In this document: positions 1 to 12,900 of the stretch, piece by piece
Position numbering within the stretch: the stretch's first letter is position 1
Layout: the number at the start of each line of letters is the position of its first letter
NCBI RefSeq assembly: GCF_049243985.1
Contig: NC_135384.1
Coordinates: forward strand, 17,480,501 to 17,544,500
Direction: 5' to 3'
DNA length: 64,000 nucleotides
Origin: Paroedura picta
Taxonomy: Eukaryota > Chordata > Lepidosauria > Squamata > Gekkonidae
The notes under the pieces: generated by a model
The model's database searches: none
Told to the model about the DNA's origin: nothing
Seen by the model: only the letters and a program-made list of their open reading frames with translations
Position numbers and translations under genes: made by a program

Positions 1-165
1 GGGTAGCCCACACTCATCAAATCTTGGAAAGGAAGCAGGTCAGTATTTGTATAGGAGACCATCAAGGGATACCAGGGTTGCTATGCAGAGGCAGGCAACA
101 GGAAACTGCCTCTGCACATCCCTTGCCTTGAACACCCCAGAGGTCACCATGAGTCAGCTGTAGTT
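1..165 (+). mobile_element. 5S rRNA-derived SINE (5' truncated)
   Basis: Contains degenerate 5S internal-promoter sequence (CTCATCAAATCTTGGAAAGG) followed by a non-5S tail (CCAGGGTTGCTATGCAGAGG ... CTTGCCTTGAA) shared with a copy at 36719. It is a SINE3-type retroposon, not a functional 5S gene. Confidence 0.65.
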
Positions 166-1014
166 GGAAGGGGGGAAAGGGAAGCCCTGCCCACGAGGAT
201 AGGGAGGATTGATTCAGACCCTCCTTCTGCCCCGTGAAATGGGCAACACACTCACCTGAAGGTGATGAGGTCAGTGAAGATGAGAGGAGGACAGAAGAAG
301 GTGAGGAGGAGCTTCCAGACTGGGGTGCCTTGATCCATCTCACCCCACCAGTTTTGGGTGAGCAGAGACTGTGGGAACATAAGAATAGCCCTCCTGGATC
401 AGCCCCATGGTCCATCCAGTCCCGCATCCTGCTGACACAATGGCCAACCAGCTCCATGTAGTGCCCATTGTATTGCTGAATGCAACAGGCTTTGTCCCTA
501 GTTTTAAATTAATTCCGAACATGATTGTGTTAACAACACAGATTTGCAGTAAAGCCTATTTTTTGGGGATGCTCCAAAAGTAAAAAAGAGGACTCCATAT
601 CCCCTCCTGCCTTCCCAGTCTCCCCTTTCAACATCTAAACACACTTTACTCAGTAACTTTTGTGCAGAAAAACAGTTGTGTAATGGCAGCCAATATGCTT
701 CATGCATGCCTGGTGATTGAGCACCCATCAACATAAGAACTCCCCCCTCCCTTCGTTGGGTGATTCGGGTGCCATGGGAATTGAGGGATGTGGGGGTAAG
801 ATATTTCAATTTTTGTATTGTGTTTCAGCCCAAGCGCATGCGCAGACCGAAGAAGGGGGGGAGGCATGACGGGAGGTGGCTCCTGACGAAAATATAAAAC
901 ACATGCTGCAAATGGAGTCCTGATCCCCGAAGGGAGAAAACCACAGATGCAGAATGCCAGGCACAAATTCAGAGTCTACATTTAAAATCTGAAACGGTTG
1001 AAACACGCTAACAA

Positions 1015-1225
1015 ATCATAACTGCGGAATCAGTCTACGAGAATGCAAGGGACAATGGAAAAGACAATAATGCTAGGAAAAGCTGAAGGCAGCAGGAAAA
1101 GAGGAACACCCAACACGAGATGGACTGGCTGATGGAAGCCACAGACTTCAGTTTTCAGGATCTGAACAAGGCTGTTAATGACAGGATGCTTAGGAGGTTA
1201 TTAAAACACACAGTTACTGTAAGTT
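1015..1225 (+). mobile_element. BovB/RTE LINE fragment, C-terminal coding end
   Basis: Translates to KTIMLGKAEGSRKRGTPNTR-like and LNKAVNDRMLRRLL-like segments, resembling the C-terminus of RTE/BovB ORF (IMLGK-EG-R-RGR...RW). Heavily truncated; in a TRPM4 intron. Confidence 0.5.
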
Positions 1226-1469
1226 AGAAGGAACGACAGCATTTCATACACGCACATACACACGTCAAGCCAGCCAGCATCTTCCACCTTTGTGGTACAG
1301 CTGCTACACCCGAATGTTACTTGCTTCAAAGCTCTCAAGACAAAAGACCCTGCCCAGAATAGAACATGCAACCCTCTGGGCTTTCAAACAACATGTCTCC
1401 TTATGGAACTGCTTTTGCAAGCACGATCTCTCTGAGCTCTGGCCCTCTGCCCCAGCCCCATAGCCATAC

Positions 1470-1615
1470 CTGAACACCATCCTGGGCAAAGAAGAGGCGG
1501 GCATCTGCCTGGTGAGCCAGCTGGAGGATGGTAGCCCCACCCCAAAGATGGGAACGGCGCACTAGCAGTTTGTAGGCCCGTGGCTCACCATTACGGTAGC
1601 ATTCATTGAACACAC
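1470..1615 (-). CDS. TRPM4: TRPM4 coding exon 14
   Basis: 146 bp encoding [20 protein letters not shown] and [20 protein letters not shown], ending AQDGVQ (human LFGECYRSSE ... [14 protein letters not shown]). The acceptor AACTCCAG is preceded almost directly by an ~87-bp (TTTC)n array on the sense strand, which takes the place of the polypyrimidine tract. Later exons lie beyond the left edge. Confidence 0.95.
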
Positions 1616-1626
1616 CTGGAGTTGAA

Positions 1627-1706
<80 letters not shown>

Positions 1707-3095
1707 GAAAGGGGGGGAGGAAGGGATACATTTGGAAGTACAGGGTCACAAAGTATCTGTATGATCTCCCTACTCTGCATTATCTAAAATAATCTTCACA
1801 GACACAGCAGTCCTGATCTAGCCTTTTTAATGTGCCACCTGGAATACATGAAACAGCCTTCTACTGAATCAGTCCTGGGTACTCCAGGGTCTCTCAACCA
1901 GGGTTTCTTGAAAATTTGTTAAACATTTACCAGGTGATATGACCATATATGGTTATGTTGACCTGTATTCCCCCCCACACACCCTCTCAAAACAGCCAAT
2001 GATGGGCCTGGAGGGGACAGGAAGGGGAGGAGCCCCAGGTGGGTGTGGCCACAGCTCTGCTTCCCAACCATATTCTGCCTGATCGGTCCACTTCTGGGGG
2101 TTTCTCAAAGTCTGAAGAATGTTTCAGGGTTTCTCCATGGTTAAAAAGCTGAGAAAGGCTGGTCTACTTGGACTAGTAGTGGCCCTCCAGGATTTCAGGC
2201 TGAGATTACCTCCTGCTTCATCTTTTTAAAGTGGAGATCCAGGGATTTAACTTGGGACCTTCTGGATGCTGAGCAAATGCTCTGCCATTGAGCCACACTC
2301 CCCCACCCCCATGCTTTTCTCAGTGCTGGCAATCGTTCCATAAAGACACGTTCACACCCATTTACAGTTAGGGAAAAAAGACGCATCAGAATGCGCTCAG
2401 TCCAGGTTGGGCAGCATCATACTCCCGAATGTGGGATCTGAATTGCCTGAATTCGCCCAAACCTAGCATCCCATAACTGTCACCAGCTTTCACTATAAAT
2501 TGATGTTTCTGCTTGCCTTCTTGTGAACCTAACAATTCAGGCAGCAGCATTTGGTATATTTCTTAAAGGAACAGTCAAGAGACAGAAAGCAGCAGGGTTT
2601 GGAAGATGGTTGGAGGTCACTGGAAGTGGGATACAACAGAATAACTAGACTGCACTGAACAATGGAGCCCTTACCAGAAACCCATTAAAGAACAGTAACT
2701 ACTGAAATCTTTTCTTAAAAGAAAAGGCCTTTTCGGTCCTGGCCCCTACCTGGTGGAACGAGCTCCCGGGTGAGCTGCGGGCCCTGCGGGATTTACCAGC
2801 TTTCCACAGGGCCTGCAAGACGGAGCTCTTCCGCCAGGTTTTTGGTTGAGGCCGGGGCCAGCGAATGAGAGCCAGCATTCTCTCCCCCCCCCCCCGGACC
2901 TAGTAAGTTAGATCTCCTCCCCACCCTCCTTGCCGCTCTGATGGCAGGGGGTGGGAATAATGAGAGCTTCCGCCATGTTGGGATCGTTTTAAAGTCTTTT
3001 AGTGGGTATTTTAATGGGTACAAGACTACTCTGACCCCCCATGACCCTACAGGGAGTGGCGGGAAATAAATCTAAACAACAACAACAACAACAAC

Positions 3096-3133
<38 letters not shown>

Positions 3134-3921
3134 TAAAGATTCCCCAGATTTTGTACCTAGGGGGAAAATGCTATTTTCCTAGCTATCTTCCTGATAACCC
3201 CAATCAGATCCCACTTCACCCTCACTCTGGTTCCACTCCTGCTTCTCTCGCACCTATGGCCAAATTCTCAAAGCGCATCGCCAGGGCCTTCATGGATGCT
3301 GCCTCCTCCGCCTCCGTCTCCAGGTGTGAAAGTTCCCGGAGGATCCGTGCTGCTACCAGAGCCCCAGCCACAGCATCAGGAGCCTAGTGGGGGAAAGGGA
3401 AGGACCATCAGTGGCGGAAGATGCATTTTGTTTATTTGTTTGTTTATTGATTTCTACCCTGCTTTTTGCCCAAGTTGTTAATCTGTTGCTTAATCAGACT
3501 CTTATCAAAATCAGAAATGACAAAAAGAAAAACAGCTCTGTGACCTCAGTGCTTAAGAGTGGCAAACCCTAATGTAGAGAAGCAGGTTTGATCCCCCCCC
3601 CACCCTCCACAGGAAGCCTGCTGGGTGACCTTGGGCCAGTCGTAGTTCTTTCAGAACTCTCTCAGCGCCACCAACCTCATAAGGTACCTGTTTTGAGGAA
3701 AAGAAGGGAAAGGTGATTATAAGCCACTTTGAGACTCCTTAAGGCTGAGAAAAGCAGGGTATAAAAACCTACTCTTCTTTTTATGTTTGTGAAATACAGT
3801 GCTATGACGGTAACATGCCAAATCAGTACAGACTGTCTCCAAAATAGGATGAGAGAGACACAATAGAAAGGGCAAGAAACTGGAGGGAGGCCAATCTCTA
3901 TCATTCAGCAGCACCCCCAGT

Positions 3922-3958
<37 letters not shown>

Positions 3959-6900
3959 TCAGTGCTACATGCAAACAAAGTGGGGGGTTGTTGGCATGAA
4001 ATGCAATTGGCATGAGATGTAAAGAGACAGACACCGGGCTGGGAATCCTAAAACTCTGAAAACATTTCTCCCTTTAATGCTTTAGTGTGCATAGTTTTGG
4101 GGGGAACCATTTGGCAATCTCTGGAAGCCTAACATGAAAATAGTGCTGGAGCCACATTGGCCTCCTGCAAACTGCAGCTTAAGAATCGCTTCGGATCGAT
4201 CCATTTGGAGGAGACAGTGAAACCCACACAAGACAGGCTCTAGAAAACTGCCAAGGTCACAACCAGTGCATAGGATCAAATTCAAGAATCACAAAGAGAA
4301 AAGCACACACATTTGCAAGGGGAGGCAAGGAAGTGTTACTGTGCAGCTGCACTAGGGCATCCGTGAAATTGTCAGTTTTTTTTCCAGTTTAGTGGCACAA
4401 GACCAAAAAGAGCTCTCCAGAGCTTCTGCCAGAAGACTCTGCGCCCCCTACAGATTGCAGCCCTGAGACTGCCAAATGGTGGAGTTGCAGCTGACTGCAC
4501 AAGTGAGGGCACACACATGCACACACTTGTTGCCAATGGTCAAAGTTTGCAGTGCCGGTGTCATTGGGCTCTACTTTACATTCTGTACACTCAATACGTT
4601 TTCCACAGTGGTTGATAACACAGCAGGGAATCTAGTGCTTGGCAATATGGAAAGCAGAGTGTTATGTCCGCTTGTCAGTTTCAAAAACAGTCTTGTCAGC
4701 TTCAACATCAGGTTTCCCCTTTTTGCTTGGTTACTTTGTGTTTCAATGAGCTAATGCCAAAATGCACACACATCAACCGGACCTCAAGGCGTTTGCTGGA
4801 CACTACCGTGCAGCTGTGACAATGCAATTGCAGTAAAAAAAAAAAAACCTTTGCATGCCGCCCCCTCCCCACACACATTTCAAGTGACATTCCCACCCGG
4901 ATTTAGAAAAGTGATTTTTTTTTAATTGTAGCTGCAGAATAAATACACCAGGGGAAAAAGAATGCTACACAAGAGGGGCACAGGATCCCACATCAAGCTT
5001 ACCTCTTGGGAAAACTGCAGTGAACTGTGTGTGCCTAATAGGCCTTACTCCCAGGCCCCAGGGATGGCCACAGGGTAGGCACTGGAAAGAGCATTTGTCC
5101 AGGCAAAGCAAGATATACCGATCAGCCTGCTTTGACAGATTAACCTAAGTTAAAGTCAAACCTTGGTTTGATGTTATGCCTGAAGTGAGTCCAGTGCTTA
5201 GTGGGGACAGAGAGACAAGCCTGTTCACCTGCAAGGGATTGTACCCTGTGCACGGCACAGGGTGGAAGGAGTAAGTTTGCAGAACAGTTAGTGCAGCACT
5301 AGATAGTCATGTTGTCTGTTCTAGTTAAGAAATTGTGCGAAGAAGGTCTTTGTTAAGTTTTCATGATCCAAAATTAGCCCAAAGCCAATGGCCAGTTAAA
5401 TGCTGTACATGCTAACAGCTGACTGTGGCAGGAACAGTCTTTGTGGAAGAGAAAAGACAGCATCATTACTTAGTTACATGCCAGCTGCATTGGCTGAGTC
5501 AAAGAATAAAGACTCTGATAATGAAGCTTGTTATTACAAATGTATATGTATGCCATTGGTCCAGAAAAGAAAGAGACATTACAGTAAAATGTGCCAAATT
5601 AGTACAGACTCTCTCTGAATGGCACTTGGCCACATGCAAAGTGGCAGTACCAGCTTGGTGTAGCGGTTAGGAGCACCGACTCCCAATCTGATGAGCCTGG
5701 TTTGATTCCCTCCTCCTCCTCCACATGCAGCCTGCTGGGTGACCTTGGGCTCCCCACAGCACTGCTAAAGCTGTTCTGACCGAGCAGGAATCTCAGGGCT
5801 CTCTCAGCCTCACCTCCCTCACTGGGTGTCTGTTGTGTGGAGAGGAAAGGGAAGGTGATTGGAAACTACTTTGAGACTCCTCCTGGTAGAGAAAAGCGGT
5901 GTATAAGAACCAGTTCTTCTTCCAATGAAAGGCCAATCTGTACCACAAACCAGGCCACACTCTATAGAGCTGCCTCTTCCAAGTAGGATGAGCAAACCTG
6001 AGGCAGACTCTTGCCACAGACAGGATACATAATGGGGAGGAGGAAGGGAAAGAACTAGAAGGCTCATGAATTGCTCATCTGGGTTACCAAAGAGTTATCT
6101 CTCAGTAGTGGATTATGCATCATCCTGGCAGATCCTCAAGACTGGAGACCCCCGTGGTGCAGAACATAGAGAAGCAATGACTACAATGGCATCGGGTACT
6201 GTATACTGACCCCCACCCACCTTCCCCACCCGTGTCTGCAATACGCCCAATAAATATAGCCAGGTATTCATCTCAGTTTCCCAGCCTAGAGCTATACCAA
6301 TCTTTTCCAAATCTCTGCCGAGCTCTCCTGCCAACTTTCTTAGACATGTAGCCTGTGAGGCCATCGTCTGGATCACACCCCCTGTGACTGGCAGAAGGGA
6401 CTTGCTTAGGCTAGTCACTTCCGATGACTTCAGGAGCAGAGATTACAGGATCAGATAAGGACTGGGGAGATTATGAAATTCAGGGAGAGGAAGAGCAGCT
6501 GTCATAAAATCTTCCGATTGCTCATCTGGGGTGCAGAGTCAGACTCCACAATCAGGTGATATCACCGCATCCATAGTCTTTCCACACAGATGTTTCTCTG
6601 AGGTTTAAATACTGATCTGCAGCAGTTTCTCTCTAAGCTTCCCCAAACCTTTCTGTGTTTTCCTTGTTGTTTCTGTGTGCTTTCTCAAATCACCTTTTGA
6701 CTCAGTTTCAGAAAGTGTGGAGAAACAAGGAAGACACTAAGGAAAGACAACAAATGGGAAATAATCAGGCAAAGAGAAGAAATGCGGCAGGTCAGAGCCC
6801 AACATCAGGGCAACGTAAGGGCAACGTCTTCCGTAAGGGCAACGTCAGGCTAGAAAACACATCTGTCACTTGTTTTGTTGTGCTCCTTTCATATCAGGCA

Positions 6901-9900
6901 CTTGGTCATTCAGAGGTGTAGTCCTCTGGATCAGCAGACCCCAACCCCCGGTCCAGTGACCTGTATCAGTCCGTGGATTAGTCGATACCGGACCGCGGCT
7001 CCTGCTCATCCTCCTCCCCGGCTGCTGTCTCGGGGGCTGCCCTGCCACTCTGTTGCCAGCTCACCTTTGGTGCTTTCCAGCAGCCGCCATGGCTGGGCCT
7101 CCCCCTCAGTATGGCACTGCGCAGCTGCTGCTGGCAGCGCCCCCCAGTGGTCGGTGGGAAGTCAGGGCCTCAGTAAAATTGGCAGGCGTTGACCGGTCCC
7201 CGGTGATAAAAAGGTTGGGGACCACTGCTCTGGATAATAAAGATCTACTTAGGGTCTAACTATACATTACAAAGGTCCCAAATTTCCAGGGATTCCCCAA
7301 CCCGGGGTTGGCATGCCAATATAAACTGTTACTTTGATCAGAACCATACACACCATTTCCCAGAAATACATGGCCATATCTCCACGGTTCAGCAACACGG
7401 CCCATATAAACAGGTCGGTCCAAGGGTGTGGAGAGAGCTCAGTGCGGTACAATGCCTCAGATTTAGGTGAAAGTCCTTTGGTCTTAAAAAAGAAGAGAAG
7501 AGGGGATCATCAGCATGGCATATGAAATATTCTCAAGCACACTCTACTTACGTCTCTCTCTTGCTCTGGGAAGCACACATGGCTCTGCAGTCCTCCATTT
7601 TACCATCACAACAACCCTGTGAGGTGGGCTAGCCCAAGAGAGAGCTTGCCCAGCAAATGCGAGGGCTGATGGAGGTTTCAATCTTTGGTGCTCCACTTCC
7701 ATCTAACACTGTGGCAAACAAAGAATCCCCACTTGGACAACAACGTTATAATTGTATTACTGGAAATCCAGTGCTTCCAATATATTTTTCCTCTCATAAC
7801 TCAGTATTCATATATGCTGAGGTCAACTAAAAGGGTATTTTGAAACCAACAGTAGCTGCTGTCCACACCAATCTCATGATCCTTACAAAGCCTTTTTGGT
7901 GATCAAAAGGAACCCCTCATCCCTTTCTTTCCAGAAGAAAAGCTGGTAAGTTCCAACCTCCAAACTTAAACTAAAGTTATGGCTTCAACATAACTGGATA
8001 ACTAATTAGCATTACTCTGATATACTGATATAGATGTATTTTCATTGATTTACGGGGAGCATTTGATTCCATCAATAGATCCCTATTATGGAATAAATTA
8101 GCTGCTCTGGGAATGGACAGGTGATTGCTTTTCCTAATTCATAAATGACACACTTCAAACAGCTGTCAAGTGAGGTTTGACAGTAAGGTTCCTTAACTGA
8201 AAAGATGCCGGTCACTAAAGGAGTGAAACAAGGATGCCTTCTGGCCCCATCATTATTCAATTTATTTTTAGCAGGTCTTCCTAATCAATTGGCTGAATCT
8301 GAAGGTCACGCACCTAGGTTAAAATCCCACCCTTTTCCTCTCTTGTTGTATACAGACGATGCAGTTCTTCTTTCCATCTCTAAAATTGGGCTCATGCGTC
8401 TACTCTCAGCATTCTCATCCTTTTGTTCCCAAAACAGCCTGTCTATCAATTTTGATAAAAGTAAGATAATGATCTTCTCTAAGACCTGGAAATGCAGCCA
8501 ATGGAAAGCAGATGGAAATCCTGTGGAGCAAGTAAAATGTTTCAGATACTTGGGCGTTAGTTTTCACCACCAAATGAATTGGTCCTTGCATCGGAAAGCA
8601 GCACTTGCCGCAGCAAAGAACCAGTTAAGTGCAGTCTCACGTTTTCACTTTCGTAGTGGGAACCAGTTTGTGCCAGCAGCGATCCAGATTTTTCAGGCGA
8701 AGGTTGTTAATCAACTCTTATATGGGATACCAATCTGGATCGAGTCTTTGAATGATGAAGTGGATCGTATAGCTGCAATTTTCTTTCGTCGTATTTTGGG
8801 TCTTCCAAATATGATTAGTCTTGCCACCCTTTGTAATGAGTTGGGTCTTGGTCTGTTGTCATCTAGAGCATGGTTATCCACTATCAAATTCTGGATAAAA
8901 TTACATTATCGCTCCACTCCTAATAGTCTCTTGTACGATCTGCTAAGTGATCCTTTTGTTTCTAAATGGTACTAGCAGATCCAACATAAAATTCACACTC
9001 TGGGTATCAACTTGGAGCCTCTGGCTAATTATGAGGAGTTTCAAATATACAGTATTATTAGACAGAGAATCCGTGATATTGAGAGACAGACCATCGAAGC
9101 GGGAATCAATCGGACTTGTTCCCCCCGCTTCTTCGGCCTTTCTTCCAACACAGGTCAGGGAGCTACTTATATGCAAAGTCTTATTAACCCACTCCATCGT
9201 CGTGCTTTTATGCTTGCTAGATTAAACATCTTCCCATCAGCTATCATAGCAGGCAGATACAGCAATGTACCAATTGGGAACAGACTTTGTAAATTTTGCC
9301 AATTAGAGCCTGACTCAGTGCCACATATTCTACTCTATTGCCCATCACATTCTTTGCTTAGACAACGACTGGTTGTCCCTATCACGATGGACCTTTCTGG
9401 CCCTATGGACAGAATAACCAGACATTTGTTAGCTGATAGGTCCCCGGAAATAACGGAACTGGTGGCCGAATTCTTGGCTACTGTGATACAAAAGGACAGT
9501 CGGCTAGGCAAGAATCAGGTCTAGACCAGGGGCACCTACAATTGGTGGAAATTACTGATTGCTGGGCATTCTGGAGGAATCTACTGTTGGTTACTGCTTA
9601 TTTTATTTTCTTCTATTTGTTTTATCTAGACTATGTAATTTTTTATCAATTAATTATAATTATGAATTACCCTTGTTCTCATGATGTTTTATATGCCATT
9701 AAAGGATTTTTGGATTTGAATTTGATGTATTTTATGGTTTATATTTGAAATAACAATGTATTTTAATTTAGTTCTGGAGAACCATATGAGCCAGCTCAGA
9801 GAGCTGCACCAGCCTCTGGGAGAGCCACAATGAGATCCTGAGTTTGGTGGGTGACAGAAGTTACGCTCTCAGCCTCATCGACCCCTAAAGCGGTTGTGAG

Positions 9901-12900
9901 GATAAAACGGAGGTGCAGGAATACAATGAATACCACCCTGAGCTACCTGTAGGAAGGGCAAGGTCAAAGGGTCCCTAATAAATACGGTACATTTTAAATG
10001 CAGTTTTTATACAAAATGCTGTAACTGGACTTCAGCTGGCTTAAAAATATACCCATCACAAAGAAATACATCTAGCATTTTCAGCTCAGTCCCGCCACCT
10101 CCCGAACCACCCAGCTGATATCCTCATGGAACTTTCTGCACAACTAGAAAACAAACTAAAACAAGGGGGGACGAAAATTCAAACCCAGAACAGACTAGCA
10201 AACCAAAAAGGCTTTCTGAATAATCACATATGATAATTCCCGATTACAACGGTTGTATCTGATGAAATGAGCATTGGCTAAAGAAAGCTTATGTTAGACT
10301 CGGTTTTGTTGGTCTTTCAGATCTTCCCACTGAATCGCTGAGCGTCTTCACCACTTACCCCTGTCCCTTTCTGGCCGGCAAAATGCAGCCCCGCATAAAA
10401 GGGAACACAGACGTCTCCCAGCAGTTCATGCAGGACTCGGGCCACTTGTGACAGGTGGCAATCGGACAGAGATCGATCTAATAGCAGGTACTCTGGGGGT
10501 GAAGAGGGTTCATGGGCTATGCCATGGCGTCGCTCCAGAAGATAGTGCAGCAGGGAGCCCTCAGGAGCCCCCGCATACAGATTCTCCAGCTGCCCCCAGG
10601 TCAGGAACTGCCCAACGTCCAAGCCATTTTCCACAAAGAGACGCACAAGTTCAGGGCGGTCCCCAAGCAAAGCATCGCACATCGGGTCTTGCAATAGGTG
10701 GGGCTGCGAGAAATTGAGGGGGGAAAGATAATAGTTAGAGGCCACTGTCCCTGGACACTGCTATGCTATCAAACTTTTTGCCTACCCAATGCTGTAACCC
10801 CCACGAGGCCATTGGGGCTACCCCTCCCTCTTTGTCCTATATTTTACCTACAGCTATCCTTTCCTGATGCTTTAAATGAGCTAATAATTTAAAAGCTTTA
10901 AAGAGAATTAGCAAGCGGTAGATGGGACATTAAGGCCAGTGAGGAAAGCCCTGGTTGGCCCTTGCCTTTCATGGGGGGCAGGCGTGACCATGCCTCCCTT
11001 CCCTTCCCTTCCCTTCCCTTCCCTTCCCTTCCCTTCCCTTCCCTTCCCTTCCCTTCCCTTCCCTTCCCTTCCCTTCCCTTCCCTTCCCTTCCCTTCCCTT
11101 CCCTTCCCTTCCCTTCCCTTCTGTTGCAGGACAGGGCTGGGAGGCAGGGCCCTTTTTGTCCACCCCTGGAACTAGCTATTCTGGCCTTGCTTACATTAGC
11201 ACCACCAAGATTTATTCCCTACAGCACAGCCCCACTCTGTGGGAGCACACCTGTAGGCACACAGGTTGTCTGGCGTTCTACATACAAGGTTTAAAATCAA
11301 AACATTTACAATCTGACAGTGCCCCCTAACTAAAATTCCCAAATGGGAGAGTTGCCAAGGAGAAGCTCTTCCATCTCTCCTCCTTTCTGATTCCTCCAGT
11401 GTTTCCTCTCTCTTGCATAACCACCCCCCTGAAACAACAGGTAGCATTTTTGCAAGGCACCATAAAGCTGCGGCATAATAAGAATTAGAACCTGTTTCCT
11501 GTTGTAAGCATTTTTATCTTGTTTTTAGTTATCCGTTTAGTTTGCCCAATTTCACCTGTCCTTATTTTTGTCATATACATTCTAATCTTCTATTTAGTTA
11601 TGCCTCTGCCTGTTTAATTTTGTCTGTTTTATATGCCAATAAAAAGGCTCTGGCAGGTTGTGAGCTGGTAACCCTATCTTCATTCTCTGTCCTTCTGGCA
11701 GTCTGAGAGCCTCTCATCACTCCTCGGCTGACGTACCTCCCAGATTATGTCCCCACAGAAGAGCTCAGTGCTGGCTATGTCAACGCGGTTCCAGGCCACG
11801 GCCAGACGCAGCTCATCCAGGTAGCAAGCAGCCTCACTTTTCTGCCTACAGGCTGCAAACAGAAGAGAAGACACACACACATGTGCATTCACACTTGTGT
11901 TAGACAGCTCTGGGGTGAATCTGCCCTGGGCTTTTTATCCCAGGTGACCCTGAATTAAAGAAAGTCATCTGCACGTTATTTGATTTCCATTTTGATATTT
12001 AGCGCTTTAAATTTTCCCTCTGCAACGTCTATGATTGATCTGTGGTGACACTACCTTTCCCCCACGATATTCAGGAGCAGATATAACTCGCTACATTTGA
12101 GGAAACCACTCTGAGAGCCCCAGTATTAAGTGTAGATCTCTGCATTTCACATGATTAACTTCCTGCCCCATGCCTTCAACACTGACATAGTGAAGTAGTC
12201 ACTGTCACTGATTGGTCAGGGCATCAGTTCAAAGATTGTCTGGTTCCTACTTGCCATTCCCTCGCAAGACATATTTTTGCCCTCATTTTGGGATGTTTTA
12301 AAGTGACTGTGCTCCAAAAGCCCACACTTCTATGAGTACAGATTTGCCTCTTGGATTCACTTTCTCCTCTTTGTTCTCCATGAGGCTGCTGCCTCCCCTC
12401 TCCCCCCCCAGCCCACTCCTGCAGGAAAAGAAAGATAAACAAACAGCCTTGTGCTCTACTTGGAACAATGCAAATGTAGAAGTGTTTAAAATTGGGGGGA
12501 AAGGACGGCTGTAGATACAGGTTCAAATCAACCAGAATTTGGCAAGATTTACAGTGGGCTACCTTTTTGACCTGTGCCTCCATAGTTAACAATGGTCAGT
12601 TGTGCCCCAGCCAGGGTGGGTAAGCGCTCTTCCTGTTCTGCCCCCTTCCCAACCACAGGACCTCCATCTTAGAGGGGTTGAGGTCCAGGCAGCTCTGCTC
12701 AAACCACCCAGTCATGGCTTCCAAATACCTTGCAAGTGGTTCCAGGGGGAAGTTCGGGAGGCCATCCCTGAGGAGCTAGAGCCAGGTAGCATTGGCATAT
12801 TTATGACCCCACTCACTAATCCCAGAAAAAACTGCCTCTCTAACCCTCTCAGCCCTCAATCCAACCCACTATAACCTCCCTAACCTCCCCCAACCCTCAC

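Noticed and set aside
10939-11294. SLPFP-repeat peptides
   Set aside because: Translation of the (CCCTT)n array.
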